Source of the DNA: Tractidigestivibacter montrealensis
GTDB taxonomy: Bacteria > Actinomycetota > Coriobacteriia > Coriobacteriales > Atopobiaceae
Direction: 5' to 3'
Length of the DNA stretch: 64,000 nt
Assembly (NCBI RefSeq): GCF_024741235.1
Contig: NZ_JANSKA010000002.1
Coordinates: 289,507 to 353,506 of the forward strand
Part shown: positions 16,624 through 25,725 of the stretch, one piece after another
Layout of the letters: the number at the start of each line of letters is the position of its first letter
Numbering within the stretch: the first letter of the stretch is position 1
The notes under the pieces: generated by a model
Database searches by the model: none
Seen by the model: only the letters and a program-made list of their open reading frames with translations
What the model was told of the DNA's origin: nothing
Program-made: the position numbers and the translations under genes

Positions 16624-17517
16624 TCACCCCACCTGCAGGTACTTGTCGAGAAAAACATCGAGCGCATCGTTTCTGCGAGACGGTAGCCATGCCGCGACGG
16701 TGCACATCTCCTGTTCCCTGCCCTCGATTGGGATAGCGCTCACCTTGCCGTTTGCGTGGATGAACGACGTGAAGTAGCCGGGTAGGAGGGCATATCCCAT
16801 CCCCGAAGCTACGGCCAGCACAGTTGTCGCGATGTCCTGGGAGACGTAGGCAACCTTGGGGGCAAGGCCCGCATCCTCGAGCGTGGTGTTAATCCTGGAG
16901 TTTTCGCCGTAATTCTCGCTGCCCCGGTCGATGTCCACAAGCTCATAGCCCTTGAGCTCAGAGAACTCGATCGTTTGCCTTCCGGAGAGTGGATGGCCTG
17001 CCGGCACTACGGCAAGGAGCGGCCAGTGTTTCAGGACCTGGTACTCGATGCCCTCCATCTGGGACGGGTCATAGAGAAGGTTAAAGGCGACGTCGATTGT
17101 CTCGGCCTTGAGGGCATCGTAGAGCTCGGAAACATTCTCGCGCATGAACGAGACCGTCACGTACGGGTTGTCCGTGAGAAAGGAGAGGACCATATCCGAA
17201 AGATTCGTGTGCTCATAGCCCTTTATGTAGCCGATGGCTAGCGTGCCATCTATGCCCTTGCTTCTCCGTCTAGCACGGATGAGCGATTCCTGCTCGTAGC
17301 GGAGGATGGTCTTGGCGTCGCCCAGCAATGACCTTCCAGCCGGCGTGAGCTCAACGTGGTGGCTGTCTCGCTCGAAGAGACGGGTGCCCGCCTCCTTCTC
17401 TAGGAGCTTGATTTGCTGGCTAAGCGCAGCCTGCGAGACAAAGAAGCGTTTGGCTGCACGCGTAAATGAAAGATCCTCTGCAACGGCTACAAAGTACTCA
17501 AGCTGCCTTGTCTGCAT
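16624..17517 (-). CDS. LysR family transcriptional regulator
   Basis: About 297 residues. The N-terminal winged helix (LEYFVAVAEDLSFTRAAKRF, VSQAALSQQIKLLEKEAG) and the co-inducer domain (LAIGYIKGYEH, LLAVVPAGHPL, VLAVASGMGYALLPGY) are complete. Two ATGs are possible, at 17523 and 17517; the second gives better distance to GAGGAG and the usual LysR start. It is divergent from the DUF1097 gene, and an ATAAG-N5-CTTAT dyad lies between them. It therefore likely controls the DUF1097 and old-yellow-enzyme genes. The effector is unknown. Confidence 0.92.
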   Translation of the reverse strand: MQTRQLEYFVAVAEDLSFTRAAKRFFVSQAALSQQIKLLEKEAGTRLFERDSHHVELTPAGRSLLGDAKTILRYEQESLIRARRRSKGIDGTLAIGYIKGYEHTNLSDMVLSFLTDNPYVTVSFMRENVSELYDALKAETIDVAFNLLYDPSQMEGIEYQVLKHWPLLAVVPAGHPLSGRQTIEFSELKGYELVDIDRGSENYGENSRINTTLEDAGLAPKVAYVSQDIATTVLAVASGMGYALLPGYFTSFIHANGKVSAIPIEGREQEMCTVAAWLPSRRNDALDVFLDKYLQVG

Positions 17518-17537
17518 GAGCATATGCTCCTCTTTGC

Positions 17538-17554
17538 AATAAGAATTACTTATT
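17538..17554. promoter_or_regulatory. LysR box AATAAG-N5-CTTATT
   Basis: Perfect 6-bp dyad with a T-N11-A core, 21 bases upstream of the LysR start in the divergent LysR/DUF1097 promoter region. This is the classical LysR recognition geometry. Confidence 0.6.
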
Positions 17555-17641
17555 GAGCGTCACTATCTACGATACATCAACCCAGATGATTGCTGCTTAC
17601 GATAAGAAACGTAGGCATAACTGACGTATTAGGGAGCTGCA

Positions 17642-18217
17642 ATGTCTGACAGAAGAAAGATAAAGCTCGTCCAGTCGCTCACGGGTGCTATCGTGCTGAC
17701 CCTTCTCATGCAGGTCATGCCAGTCCTAGGGTATGGCAGCTACATCTGGATGCTCTTCCTGCCACTTCTTTTGTTCTTCGCCCTCGGAGCAGACTTCAAG
17801 AAGATTCCAGCAATGATCATCGGCTATGTCTGCGGCTGCCTGTGGTCAATCGTGAACGCCCTGGTCATGCAACTCTTCTCGGGCTTTGGTGACAACGCGT
17901 TCCTCTCGAACATCCTGCCCACAATCATCGTGATCTTCCTCATCCTTACGACTCACGAGAACCTGCTCGAGGGAACCATCTTTGGCAACATCCCCAGCAT
18001 CTTTCTGGGCCTTTCCACGTCGTTCTTTGTCTTCATGCTCAATGTGCCACTGACGACGCTGCACCTCATTGGCTTCTATTGCTACGGGCTCGTGCTGGCG
18101 GCCGCCCTGGTTCTCTCTGGTATGGCGGTGTGCAGCGCAATCTTTGGCAAGGAACGCACGATGGCAGCGCTCATGCCACTTCCGCAGGATGACAAGAAGG
18201 ATAAGAAGAACAGCTAA
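17642..18217 (+). CDS. DUF1097 family membrane protein
   Basis: 191 residues with about five membrane helices (for example AIVLTLLMQVMPVLGYGSYI, MIIGYVCGCLWSIVNALVMQ, LSTSFFVFMLNVPL, LVLAAALVLSGMAVCSAIF) and a short charged tail DDKKDKKNS. DUF1097 proteins are inner-membrane proteins of unknown function, possibly transport-related. GGGAGCTGCA precedes the ATG. It lies 49 bases before the old-yellow-enzyme gene and opposite the LysR gene, so it may import the substrate of that reductase. Confidence 0.8.
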   Translation: MSDRRKIKLVQSLTGAIVLTLLMQVMPVLGYGSYIWMLFLPLLLFFALGADFKKIPAMIIGYVCGCLWSIVNALVMQLFSGFGDNAFLSNILPTIIVIFLILTTHENLLEGTIFGNIPSIFLGLSTSFFVFMLNVPLTTLHLIGFYCYGLVLAAALVLSGMAVCSAIFGKERTMAALMPLPQDDKKDKKNS

Positions 18218-18266
18218 CTCCACCGCAGCTTCATTCCCAGCTAAGGAAAGGAATAGGTGAGAAACC

Positions 18267-20399
18267 ATGCCAGAGAGAGGTAAGCAGGGGCAGGTGGCAC
18301 CCCAGAGCAAGGTCGTCAGGAGCCTTGATGAGGCACAGGCAATCTATGAGGGACGGCCAGGTGCTTCGAGGTACCCTCACGTCTTTGACCCTATCGAGAT
18401 TCGCGGCAACGTCTACAAGAACAGGCTCATAGCTGCACCTACGATGTTCTTCCACGCGGTCTATTTCATCCCGCAGATTGCGGAGAACATCTACCGTATG
18501 GTGGGGGTTCGCGCAGAGGGTGGCTTTGGTTGCGTTTCCACCGGCGAGATTCCGGCGAACTTCGAGGAGAGCCGCGGTGCCTTCATGGATCGTGCCATCG
18601 ACATTCACCACTACTACGGAAGCGACTTCGACAAGGCCAAGGAGTATGCAGATCGCATCCATGCGGGGGGCGCCCTTGCCTACTTCGAGTTCTCCCATGA
18701 GGGCCTTGAGGCTGACGATGCCGATCAGCCATGGGGGCCGGAAGACATGGTGCGCGAGGACGGCAGGCACGTCTTTGGCATGGATCGCCAGATGATGGAG
18801 AAGGTCTGTCGCGACTTCTTCGACCTCGGACGCTTTGCGGTTGCTGCAGGCTTTGACGGGGTCCTGCTCCATGGTGGACACGGCTTTTTGATTCAGCAGT
18901 TCGTCTCACCGGCAACCAACCACCGGACCGATGAGTTTGGGGGCTCCATCGAGAACCGCTCGCGTTTCCCGAAGATGCTTCTCCAGGCGCTGAGGGCCGG
19001 CGTGGGTGAGGACAAGGTTATCGAGCTTCGCATGAGCGCCGAGGACGGCGAGCCGGGCGGAATGACGCTTGAGGATACCTGCGGATTTGCCGAGCAGATC
19101 GATGGCCTGGTAGATATCTTCCACGTGTCTAATGGCATCAAGAAGCTGGGCAACGGTAGCGACACGTTCAGTGACATCTTCGACGTCCACGGCGTGAACC
19201 TCGAGCGTGCGGCAGCCATCAAGAGGCACCTGCACAAGAGCCTCGTCTCGGTTGTTGGCGGCTTCAACAGCGTAGCGCAGGCAGAGGATGCCATCGCCTC
19301 CGGCAAGGTTGACTTCGTCGAGTACGCACGCCAGTGCTTCGCCGACCCCATGTTCATCGAGAAGACCCTCGACGGTCGGGAGGACATGGTGCACCGCTGC
19401 GTGCGCTGCTTCCACTGCTATCCCGGATTCTGCGAGCACAAGACCGACATCCCTCTCTGGTACCAGCTGCCTCCCGAGGAGTTCATGAAGATCTACAGCC
19501 CAGCCGTTATGGGAGACTGCTACATCAATCCCGAGTCTGGCCTTGGCTTCTATCCCGACCAGCTGCCCAAGCCCGAGGGCAAGCGCCGCGTACTTGTCGT
19601 GGGCGGCGGTGTTGGTGGCATGCAGGCGGCAATCACTGCAGCACGTCGCGGTCACCATGTGGTGCTTGCCGAGAAGTCCGACCGCCTCGGAGGCGTGCTG
19701 CTCTTCTCAGAGCATGACCATGACAAGCGCGAGTGGTATGACTTCATCGAGGTCCTTCGCCGCGAGCTTAGCGAGAGTGGCGCCGAGGTGCGGCTGAATA
19801 CCATGGTAGATGCGGAGTACATTAGGAAGTCGGCGCCTGACGCCGTCATCATTGCCGTGGGCGCACATAACCGTGGCTGCAAGCTGCCTGGGTCCGAGCG
19901 GGCAATGGATGCAGCAGACAGCTACTACCACTTGAGTGAGCTGGGGCACTCCATCGTGATTGCCGGTGGTGGACTCACCGCTTGCGAGACCGCCCTTAAC
20001 CTGGCGAGCCTTGGCCATGAGGTCACGATGGTCGTGCGCAAGGCTCGCATCACGCCGAGCACGTTTGGCTACTATCGCAACGCGCTTCTCGACGAGATGG
20101 ACAAGCGGGGCATCAAGCAGATGCTCTCCACGGTGCCCATAGAGTTTACCGCCGATGGACTTGTCTGCGAGAAGGCCACGGACGACAAGGGCACGCCTGG
20201 CGGTGAGCGCCTGGTGGTGCGGGCGGATACGTACATGTACTCGTTTGGCATGGAGCCCAATTCCGAGCTTGCCGGTGCCCTCGCCGCAGCCGCCGAAGAG
20301 GTGGGAGCCAAGGTCTTTAACATTGGCAATTCCAATAGGGCGACGATTGTACGTGATGCCGTTCACGATGGATATAAGGCAGCGATGGCCGTTATCTAA
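18267..20399 (+). CDS. Old-yellow-enzyme-type NADH:flavin oxidoreductase with FAD domain (2,4-dienoyl-CoA reductase-like)
   Basis: 710 residues in three parts. An FMN TIM barrel spans about 30-380, with the active-site stretch GGHGFLIQQFVSPATNHRTD and EFGGSIENR. A 4Fe-4S site, CVRCFHCYPGFC, lies near residue 380 in a compact spacing unlike the long CxxC-x11-C of the family. The FAD/NAD(P) half has LVVGGGVGGMQAAI and IVIAGGGLTACETAL. This is the architecture of 2,4-dienoyl-CoA reductase, BaiCD and trimethylamine dehydrogenase: electrons pass from NAD(P)H through FAD and Fe-S to FMN to reduce an activated C=C bond. It is in one unit with the DUF1097 gene. The substrate is unknown. Confidence 0.9.
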   Translation: MPERGKQGQVAPQSKVVRSLDEAQAIYEGRPGASRYPHVFDPIEIRGNVYKNRLIAAPTMFFHAVYFIPQIAENIYRMVGVRAEGGFGCVSTGEIPANFEESRGAFMDRAIDIHHYYGSDFDKAKEYADRIHAGGALAYFEFSHEGLEADDADQPWGPEDMVREDGRHVFGMDRQMMEKVCRDFFDLGRFAVAAGFDGVLLHGGHGFLIQQFVSPATNHRTDEFGGSIENRSRFPKMLLQALRAGVGEDKVIELRMSAEDGEPGGMTLEDTCGFAEQIDGLVDIFHVSNGIKKLGNGSDTFSDIFDVHGVNLERAAAIKRHLHKSLVSVVGGFNSVAQAEDAIASGKVDFVEYARQCFADPMFIEKTLDGREDMVHRCVRCFHCYPGFCEHKTDIPLWYQLPPEEFMKIYSPAVMGDCYINPESGLGFYPDQLPKPEGKRRVLVVGGGVGGMQAAITAARRGHHVVLAEKSDRLGGVLLFSEHDHDKREWYDFIEVLRRELSESGAEVRLNTMVDAEYIRKSAPDAVIIAVGAHNRGCKLPGSERAMDAADSYYHLSELGHSIVIAGGGLTACETALNLASLGHEVTMVVRKARITPSTFGYYRNALLDEMDKRGIKQMLSTVPIEFTADGLVCEKATDDKGTPGGERLVVRADTYMYSFGMEPNSELAGALAAAAEEVGAKVFNIGNSNRATIVRDAVHDGYKAAMAVI

Positions 20400-20413
20400 T
20401 GCGTATCCATGTT

Positions 20414-20427
20414 CGTGCGATAGCACA
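20414..20427. promoter_or_regulatory. Candidate operator CGTGC-GATA-GCACA
   Basis: An exact GTGC-N4-GCAC dyad in the gap before the membrane protein gene at 20586. A TTGGCA -35-like box lies just downstream. Confidence 0.45.
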
Positions 20428-20508
20428 TAAAGCCGACACATATTGGCAAAACCTTGTGCTATGGGCCATAGGATGGTCGAAGGTCTGCGCCTAGCATGAA
20501 GTCATCGG

Positions 20509-20543
20509 GCGGCGTGCGGGATTGCTCCGTACGCCGCATTTTG
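20509..20543 (+). terminator. Terminator hairpin in the leader of the membrane protein gene
   Basis: GCGGCGTGCGG (20509-20519) pairs with CCGTACGCCGC (20527-20537) with one G-U pair, followed by ATTTTG. It could end the reductase transcript. If a promoter lies near 20440, it could instead act as a leader attenuator for the next gene. Confidence 0.7.
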
Positions 20544-20585
20544 TACCTTTGGGCACACGCCCAGCGTCTAGGGAAGGAATCACTC

Positions 20586-21104
20586 ATGCCGATGAAGACT
20601 TCTACGAGGTTCGTGAAGGCAGCAATTCTGGATGTTTGCACAGCGCTCGTTCTCTGCACGCTGTGCGAGTGGCTTGCTCTTTACGTGTTCCATACCGCCA
20701 CCCCGGCGCCGGGCGAGGGCTGGATTTGGCCTATGTTCTGGATCAACTTCGTGTTTGCGTGGTGCGTCGCCACCATCATCGGCATGATTCCTGGGGTTGT
20801 CGACATGGGCTTCAATTGGGCCATGAAGCGCTCCAACCCCTCCGAGGGAGCCAAGTTCGGTGCGCTTGTGAACGTCCCCATCAACACCGTCTACTCTGTC
20901 ATTCTCTGCTACCTGGTGGGCACGCTTGACGCCTGCGTCCTGGGCGGCGCGCCGTTCGTTGCCTCGTTCTTTGGCTTCCTCCAGAACATCATCCCGGTGT
21001 GGATTGCCTGCTACGTGGTGACCTTCCTTCTGCAGGGTCCCATCGAGAACTTTGCGCGCAAGGTGTGCAACGACCCTGCTCCGGCAATGCCGCAGATGCA
21101 CTAG
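20586..21104 (+). CDS. Four-helix integral membrane protein, function unknown
   Basis: 172 residues with four predicted membrane helices (AAILDVCTALVLCTLCEWLA, FWINFVFAWCVATIIGMIPG, GALVNVPINTVYSVILCYLV, FFGFLQNIIPVWIACYVVTF). AAGGAA precedes the ATG. It resembles the smaller membrane protein at 25726 in layout (cytoplasmic N terminus, VN-rich third helix) and recalls DUF2798-type proteins, though no firm family call is possible. It lies between the old-yellow-enzyme gene and the metallo-hydrolase gene. A transport or membrane-sensing role for the island is only a guess. Confidence 0.7.
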   Translation: MPMKTSTRFVKAAILDVCTALVLCTLCEWLALYVFHTATPAPGEGWIWPMFWINFVFAWCVATIIGMIPGVVDMGFNWAMKRSNPSEGAKFGALVNVPINTVYSVILCYLVGTLDACVLGGAPFVASFFGFLQNIIPVWIACYVVTFLLQGPIENFARKVCNDPAPAMPQMH

Positions 21105-21142
21105 GGTATAGCAGCCTGCTTTGGGCATGCACATAGACTGAT

Positions 21143-21175
21143 GGCGCCCGGGCCGAGAGGCTCGGGCGCCACTTT
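21143..21175 (+). terminator. Intrinsic terminator after the membrane protein gene
   Basis: GGCGCCCGGGC pairs with GCTCGGGCGCC across a short loop (stem ends 21143 and 21170), followed by ACTTT. The metallo-hydrolase gene starts 30 bases on. Confidence 0.65.
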
Positions 21176-21200
21176 GGGCATTTTGGGAGGTACGTCTCGC

Positions 21201-22067
21201 ATGGACAAGATCTTCACGGTGACAGACCTGGGCGAGGGCCTGTGGGAGATAGCGGACTGCGTTGGCTGCCGCTGCTACCTGGTAAAGGGGCGCGATCGCG
21301 TGGCGCTTGTCGACTCGTGCGTGGGCGTGGGCGACCTGCGTCCCGTGGTGCGCGAGCTTAGCCGCGGCCTTCCTGTGACCGTGCTTCTCACGCATCGCCA
21401 CCATGACCACATTGCGGGTTCGTACCTCTTCGACGACGTGCGCATTCCCCGCGAGGAGGACGTGGACATTGCCCTGGGCGAGGAGCAGAACGAGCATGCC
21501 GTGCGCATCTACGTGGAGCAGGGGCGCGCGCCCGAGGGGGCCTTCTCGGCCATGCGCGATGGAACGCGGCCAAGCTTTACGTACTTCGAGGAAGGCGACG
21601 TGCTTGATTTGGGCGGCGTCACCATCGAGGGCGTCTTTCTCCCCGGACATACCGACCACTCGATGGGTTACCTCGTGCGCGAGCGGCGGCTGCTGCTCTC
21701 CGGGGATGCCGTGACGCCCTGCATGTGCCTCTTCTTTCCCGAGAGCCTGCCTATTGCCACCTGGCGCCAGACGCTCGAGAAGATGCAAGGACTGCCCTTC
21801 GACACGTTCCGGATTGGCCACTACTCGCACGAGTTCCGCAAGAGCGACCTCGACGGCTTTCTCGCCGCGGCGGACTACGCGCTGAGCGGTGCGCGCGGGC
21901 TCTCGTGGATGTACACCTACATCGAGGGACTTAAGGGGTCGCTGTATATCTCGCCTGACACGCCGACGGATGACGCCGATTCCCCGGATTTCCGTGCCGT
22001 TATTGGGCCGTACGTGCCGCGCGAACACAAACGCCGCCGGCGCCACGGTGCAGACGGGGCGGCCTGA
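21201..22067 (+). CDS. Metallo-beta-lactamase-fold hydrolase
   Basis: 288 residues. The metal ligands are THRHHDHIAG (about residues 68-77), GVFLPGHTDHSMGYLV with its histidine near 155, LLLSGDAVTP with the bridging aspartate, and a distal GHYSHEF histidine. This fits the glyoxalase II-like branch, so thioester or lactone hydrolysis is plausible. GGGAGG precedes the ATG by 10 bases. The protein ends in a basic tail REHKRRRRHG. There is no signal peptide. It lies at the end of the old-yellow-enzyme region, convergent with the MFS gene. Confidence 0.85.
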   Translation: MDKIFTVTDLGEGLWEIADCVGCRCYLVKGRDRVALVDSCVGVGDLRPVVRELSRGLPVTVLLTHRHHDHIAGSYLFDDVRIPREEDVDIALGEEQNEHAVRIYVEQGRAPEGAFSAMRDGTRPSFTYFEEGDVLDLGGVTIEGVFLPGHTDHSMGYLVRERRLLLSGDAVTPCMCLFFPESLPIATWRQTLEKMQGLPFDTFRIGHYSHEFRKSDLDGFLAAADYALSGARGLSWMYTYIEGLKGSLYISPDTPTDDADSPDFRAVIGPYVPREHKRRRRHGADGAA

Positions 22068-22108
22068 CGCCCGAGGGCACGTTGTCGCAGCTATCACGTA
22101 TCAAAGCG

Positions 22109-22145
22109 GCCCTCCGGCGCCGATGTGGCGCCGGAGGGCTCATCT
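22109..22145. terminator. Hairpin between convergent hydrolase and MFS genes
   Basis: GCCCTCCGGCGCC (22109-22121) pairs perfectly with GGCGCCGGAGGGC (22127-22139), followed by TCATCTCG. The T-run is weak. Confidence 0.55.
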
Positions 22146-22233
22146 CGTACAGGATTGTGTCAATAGCCGCTGCTCGGGCGTCATTATCTCGCCCGAAGGT
22201 GCATTTCTGCAGCAGCGCAGGAACTTGAAGCAC

Positions 22234-23508
22234 CTACTCGGCCCGGGGCACATGCGCAAGCGCGAAGAGCGCCAGCGCCAGGCACGCCGCCATGCACACC
22301 AGCGACAGGGCGAACATGAGGCCATACCCGCCTGCGGAATCGATTACCAGGCTCCAGAACACCGCGGCCACGGCGCTCATGAGCGAGCCCACCATGGAGA
22401 CGCGCGAGTAGATGTTGGCGTAGTCGGCGGAGCCAAAGACGCTTCTCACCAGGAGCGGTGTCTCGACCGTGGTCATGGCGTAGACAACGCCAAAGCAGAA
22501 TGCGCCAACAAGCAGTAGCGCAAGCACCGAGGGGATGCCCCACATGAGAAGGACGCCCACCGCGCCACCTGCAATGCCGCAGATGGCACCAAGGCGCACG
22601 GAGTGGTCGCTCACGGAGCCGAGAAACACCTTGCCAATGGCCTGCCCGCCCATGGCCGCAGAGGCAACCACGCCCGACGCCGCTGCAATCTGCGGCAGTG
22701 AATTGGAGAACGATAGAGCGTAGCTTGAGAGGAACTGGTAGACGGTCTGGTTGAGCGTGATCAGCCCGCAGAAGGCAACAATCGCCCAGAACGCTGGCGT
22801 GCGCATGGCGTCTGCTGCCGAGACGCCCTGGGTGCCCACGGTTGCGGCGCCGTCTGCGTCAGCCGCGTCCTTCTCGCCCGCGCCATAGGGGAGAAGGCCC
22901 TTGTCGGCCGGCTTGCCCCGCACCACGAATAGCGTGAACGGCAGCGTCCCCACAAGGATGATGGCGCCAAAGACGAGATAGGCTTGGCGCCATCCCTCGG
23001 GCGAGCTCTGGATGATCGCGGTGCCAATGGGGTTGAAGATTACGCCGCCAATGCCCGTGAAGGCCATGCACAGACCCACGAAGAAGCCCACGCGCTTGAC
23101 GCACCACGCGTTGATGAGGGTAGGAACTGCCAGGTAGATGAGGGGCGCCACGCCCACACCTAGCACGATGCCAACAAGGTAGAACTGCCAGACCTCCTGG
23201 CAGGACGCCATGCCAAACATGCCCAGACCGCAAAGCGCCGTAGCAACGGAGAGCACCACACGCGCATCCCGCGCCGCAAGGAGCTTGCCGGCAACGGGAA
23301 GCGTGGCCATCATGGCCAGGTTGAGCACCGAGAAGTACAGCGTGAATGACGCCTTGGGCACGCCAAAGAACTCGGACACCGGCGTGAAGAAGATGCCCGC
23401 GCACGAGAGGACCAGCGCGCAGGGGAGGCACGTCATCACGATGCACGAGAGGACGATGAGGTACGCGTAGTGAAAGCCGCCGCGCGTGGCTGTGTTGCTG
23501 CTCGCCAT
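22234..23508 (-). CDS. MFS transporter, oxalate/formate antiporter-like
   Basis: 424 residues with twelve hydrophobic segments. Conserved MFS features include KLLAARDARVVLSVATALCG after helix 2 and GKVFLGSVSDHSVRLGAICG between helices 8 and 9. A central loop of about 35 polar residues (KDAADADGAATVG) separates the halves. The whole resembles carboxylate MFS carriers of the OFA group. It is the last gene of the membrane protein/phosphotransacylase/kinase/MFS unit and starts 4 bases after the kinase stop. Export of the organic acid made by the kinase, or import of an acid substrate, is the likely job. Confidence 0.85.
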   Translation of the reverse strand: MASSNTATRGGFHYAYLIVLSCIVMTCLPCALVLSCAGIFFTPVSEFFGVPKASFTLYFSVLNLAMMATLPVAGKLLAARDARVVLSVATALCGLGMFGMASCQEVWQFYLVGIVLGVGVAPLIYLAVPTLINAWCVKRVGFFVGLCMAFTGIGGVIFNPIGTAIIQSSPEGWRQAYLVFGAIILVGTLPFTLFVVRGKPADKGLLPYGAGEKDAADADGAATVGTQGVSAADAMRTPAFWAIVAFCGLITLNQTVYQFLSSYALSFSNSLPQIAAASGVVASAAMGGQAIGKVFLGSVSDHSVRLGAICGIAGGAVGVLLMWGIPSVLALLLVGAFCFGVVYAMTTVETPLLVRSVFGSADYANIYSRVSMVGSLMSAVAAVFWSLVIDSAGGYGLMFALSLVCMAACLALALFALAHVPRAE

Positions 23509-23511
23509 GCC

Positions 23512-24636
23512 CTAGGCCTCCACGTCGGCGGGGGCGCCGGCCAGCTTGAATCCGTCCCAAGAGGGCACGCCCGTGTAGGCCATGACCTCCTCGGTGCCTT
23601 CGAGCGCGCGCACCGCACCCGCGGCAGCGCCCTCCATCTCGAAGTCGCCCGCATACACAAAGACCGGGGCAATCCAGCTCACGTGTGACGTCACGTAGTC
23701 AACAAAGCGCTGGTCATGCGACACGCCGCCAGTGAGCACGATGCCGTCGACCCTGCCCTCGAGCGCCGCTGCGAAGGCACCGATCTGCTTTGCGGTCTGG
23801 TACGCCATGGCCTCGAAGACGAGCTTGGCCCACTCGTCGCCAGCGTCGATGCGCGCGTCTATCTCCTGCGCGTCATCGGTGCCGAGAAGGCCCTTGAGTC
23901 CGCCGGTCTTGCCAATGACACCCATGACCTCCTTCTTGTCGTGCGCGCCCGAGAAGGCAAGGGCGGCAATGGGCTTGGCGGGCACGTCGCCGGAGCGGTT
24001 GGGGGCAAACGGTCCCGAGCCCTCCAGCACGTCGTTTGTGTCGACCATGCGGCCGTGCTCGTGCGCCGCCACCGAAAGGCCGCCTCCCACGTGCGCTACG
24101 ATTACGTTGACCTCGTCGTAGCGCTTGCCGAGAGACGCCGCGCAGCGGATGGCGCACTCCTTCTGGTTGAGACAGTGCACGTGGCTCTTGCGGTAGACGC
24201 CGGGGTAGCCTGTGATGCGCGCCACGTCCGCAAGCTCGTCGGTGTCAGGCTGGTTCACGGCAAAGGCGGGCTTCCCGTAGCGGCTCGCCAGGTCGAAGAG
24301 GATGGGCGCACCCAGGATGGCAGGGTGGTTCATGCCGCAGTTCAGCACGTGCTCGCAGACCTTCTCATCAATGCGGAAGATGCCGCCCTTGGTGGGGCCC
24401 ATGCCCCCGCAGTAGCCGGAGAACGCGTCGATGCTCTCGAGCGCAATGCCAGCGGCTGCAAGAGCGTCGAGGACGGTTGCGGTACGGAACTCCAGTTGGT
24501 CGGCCGCGCGATCAAAGCCAGCCAGCACGGCGGGGTCGTGGCGGACGTTCTCCCTCATGAGGGCCTTCTCGCCCTCAAAGACCGCCACCTTGGTGGAGGT
24601 GGAGCCGGGGGACAGTGTAAGAATGCGATACGTCAT
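23512..24636 (-). CDS. buk: Butyrate kinase-type acyl kinase (second)
   Basis: 374 residues. The phosphate loops are LTLSPGSTSTKVAVFEGE and VAHVGGGLSVAAHEHGRM, and the adenosine site is GIVLTGGVSHDQRF. The butyrate kinase pattern FAVNQPDTDEL is present. It is clearly divergent from the first kinase at 15469 (for example SGPFAPNRSGDVP against EGPMTPTRAGAVP), so the two may prefer different acyl chains. It lies 39 bases after the phosphotransacylase gene in the same unit. Confidence 0.92.
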   Translation of the reverse strand: MTYRILTLSPGSTSTKVAVFEGEKALMRENVRHDPAVLAGFDRAADQLEFRTATVLDALAAAGIALESIDAFSGYCGGMGPTKGGIFRIDEKVCEHVLNCGMNHPAILGAPILFDLASRYGKPAFAVNQPDTDELADVARITGYPGVYRKSHVHCLNQKECAIRCAASLGKRYDEVNVIVAHVGGGLSVAAHEHGRMVDTNDVLEGSGPFAPNRSGDVPAKPIAALAFSGAHDKKEVMGVIGKTGGLKGLLGTDDAQEIDARIDAGDEWAKLVFEAMAYQTAKQIGAFAAALEGRVDGIVLTGGVSHDQRFVDYVTSHVSWIAPVFVYAGDFEMEGAAAGAVRALEGTEEVMAYTGVPSWDGFKLAGAPADVEA

Positions 24637-24675
24637 GTAAGTGCTCCTTGATTTTGCGTTTGTGCGCGGTGTGGG

Positions 24676-25671
24676 CTAGCGGGCGGAAAGGACGAGCATG
24701 GCGATGTCTCCCACCATCTCCTCGACGGAGGAGCCGCGCGAGCTGTCGGCCACAGGGCGCCTGAAACCCGAGAGGTTGTGGCCGTAGCCCTTGCCGTGGG
24801 CAAAGATCTGGATGAGCTTCACGACGCTGTTGGCGCAGTTGAGGTCGGGGAAGACAAGCACGTTTGCACGGCCCGCCACGGCGCTCTCGCGCTTGACCTT
24901 CTTTGCCGCCACGGCCGGAATGATGGCAGCGTCAAGCTGAAACTCGCCGTCGAGCGCGAGGTCTGGCCTGCGGTCGCGGGCGATCGAGATGGCCTTGCGG
25001 ATGCGTTCGACGCTGGGGCTCTCGCCGGAGCCGTCCGTGGAGTAGCTGACAAACGCGCAGCGGGGCTCCCAGTCCATGAGGGCCGAGACGTTGTCGCATG
25101 CGGCAATTGCGATGGAGGCCAGCTCCTCGGCTGTGGGCTCGGGGTTGAGGCCGCAGTCGGTGAGGGCAATCACGTCACCCTCGGGGCCAACAAAGCCGGG
25201 CGTCTGGACAAGCGCCAGGATGGAGGGCACGTCCACGCCGTCTGCCAGGCCAATGATCATCTGGGCCGCCATGAGTACGTCGCCGGTGGTGTTGGTGTGG
25301 CCGCAGAAAGTGCAGTCGACGTCGCCCAGCTCCTCGAGCATCATGGCGTAGTTGAGGGGGTTCTTGAGCTTGCGGCGCGCAGCCTTGGCCGAGAAGAGCC
25401 GCTCGCGACCGGCGTTCATGTAACGCTCGGCCAGGGTATCTGCCGCCTCCGCGTCGGTGGTGTCCACGATGCGCATGCCCTCAGTGGAGACGCCCGCGGC
25501 CTCCGCGGTCTGGGCGATGACGTCTGCGGGGCTCACAAGGACCGGCGTCCCAATGCCGTCGTCCGCCACGCGCCTTGCTGCAAGCAGCGTGTCCTCGTTC
25601 TCGCACTCGGGAAGCGCCACCACCTTGGGGGCCTTGCGCGCCTTCTCGATGAGCTCGTCAATAAGTGCCAT
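24676..25671 (-). CDS. Phosphate acetyl/butyryltransferase family protein (second)
   Basis: 331 residues. VVALPECENEDTLLAARRVA at the N terminus, CTFCGHTNTTGDVLMAAQMI, FVSYSTDGSGESPSVE and ANVLVFPDLNCAN place it in the phosphate acyltransferase family. Like the copy at 14459, it would convert acyl-CoA and phosphate to acyl phosphate for the adjacent kinase. AGAAAGAGACC precedes ATG 25671. Together with the kinase it duplicates the ATP-yielding module of the island under a separate promoter. Confidence 0.9.
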   Translation of the reverse strand: MALIDELIEKARKAPKVVALPECENEDTLLAARRVADDGIGTPVLVSPADVIAQTAEAAGVSTEGMRIVDTTDAEAADTLAERYMNAGRERLFSAKAARRKLKNPLNYAMMLEELGDVDCTFCGHTNTTGDVLMAAQMIIGLADGVDVPSILALVQTPGFVGPEGDVIALTDCGLNPEPTAEELASIAIAACDNVSALMDWEPRCAFVSYSTDGSGESPSVERIRKAISIARDRRPDLALDGEFQLDAAIIPAVAAKKVKRESAVAGRANVLVFPDLNCANSVVKLIQIFAHGKGYGHNLSGFRRPVADSSRGSSVEEMVGDIAMLVLSAR

Positions 25672-25725
25672 GGTCTCTTTCTACCTTTCCCTTGGCGATG
25701 TACGTGAGGTTGTGCGCTAGCCGCG

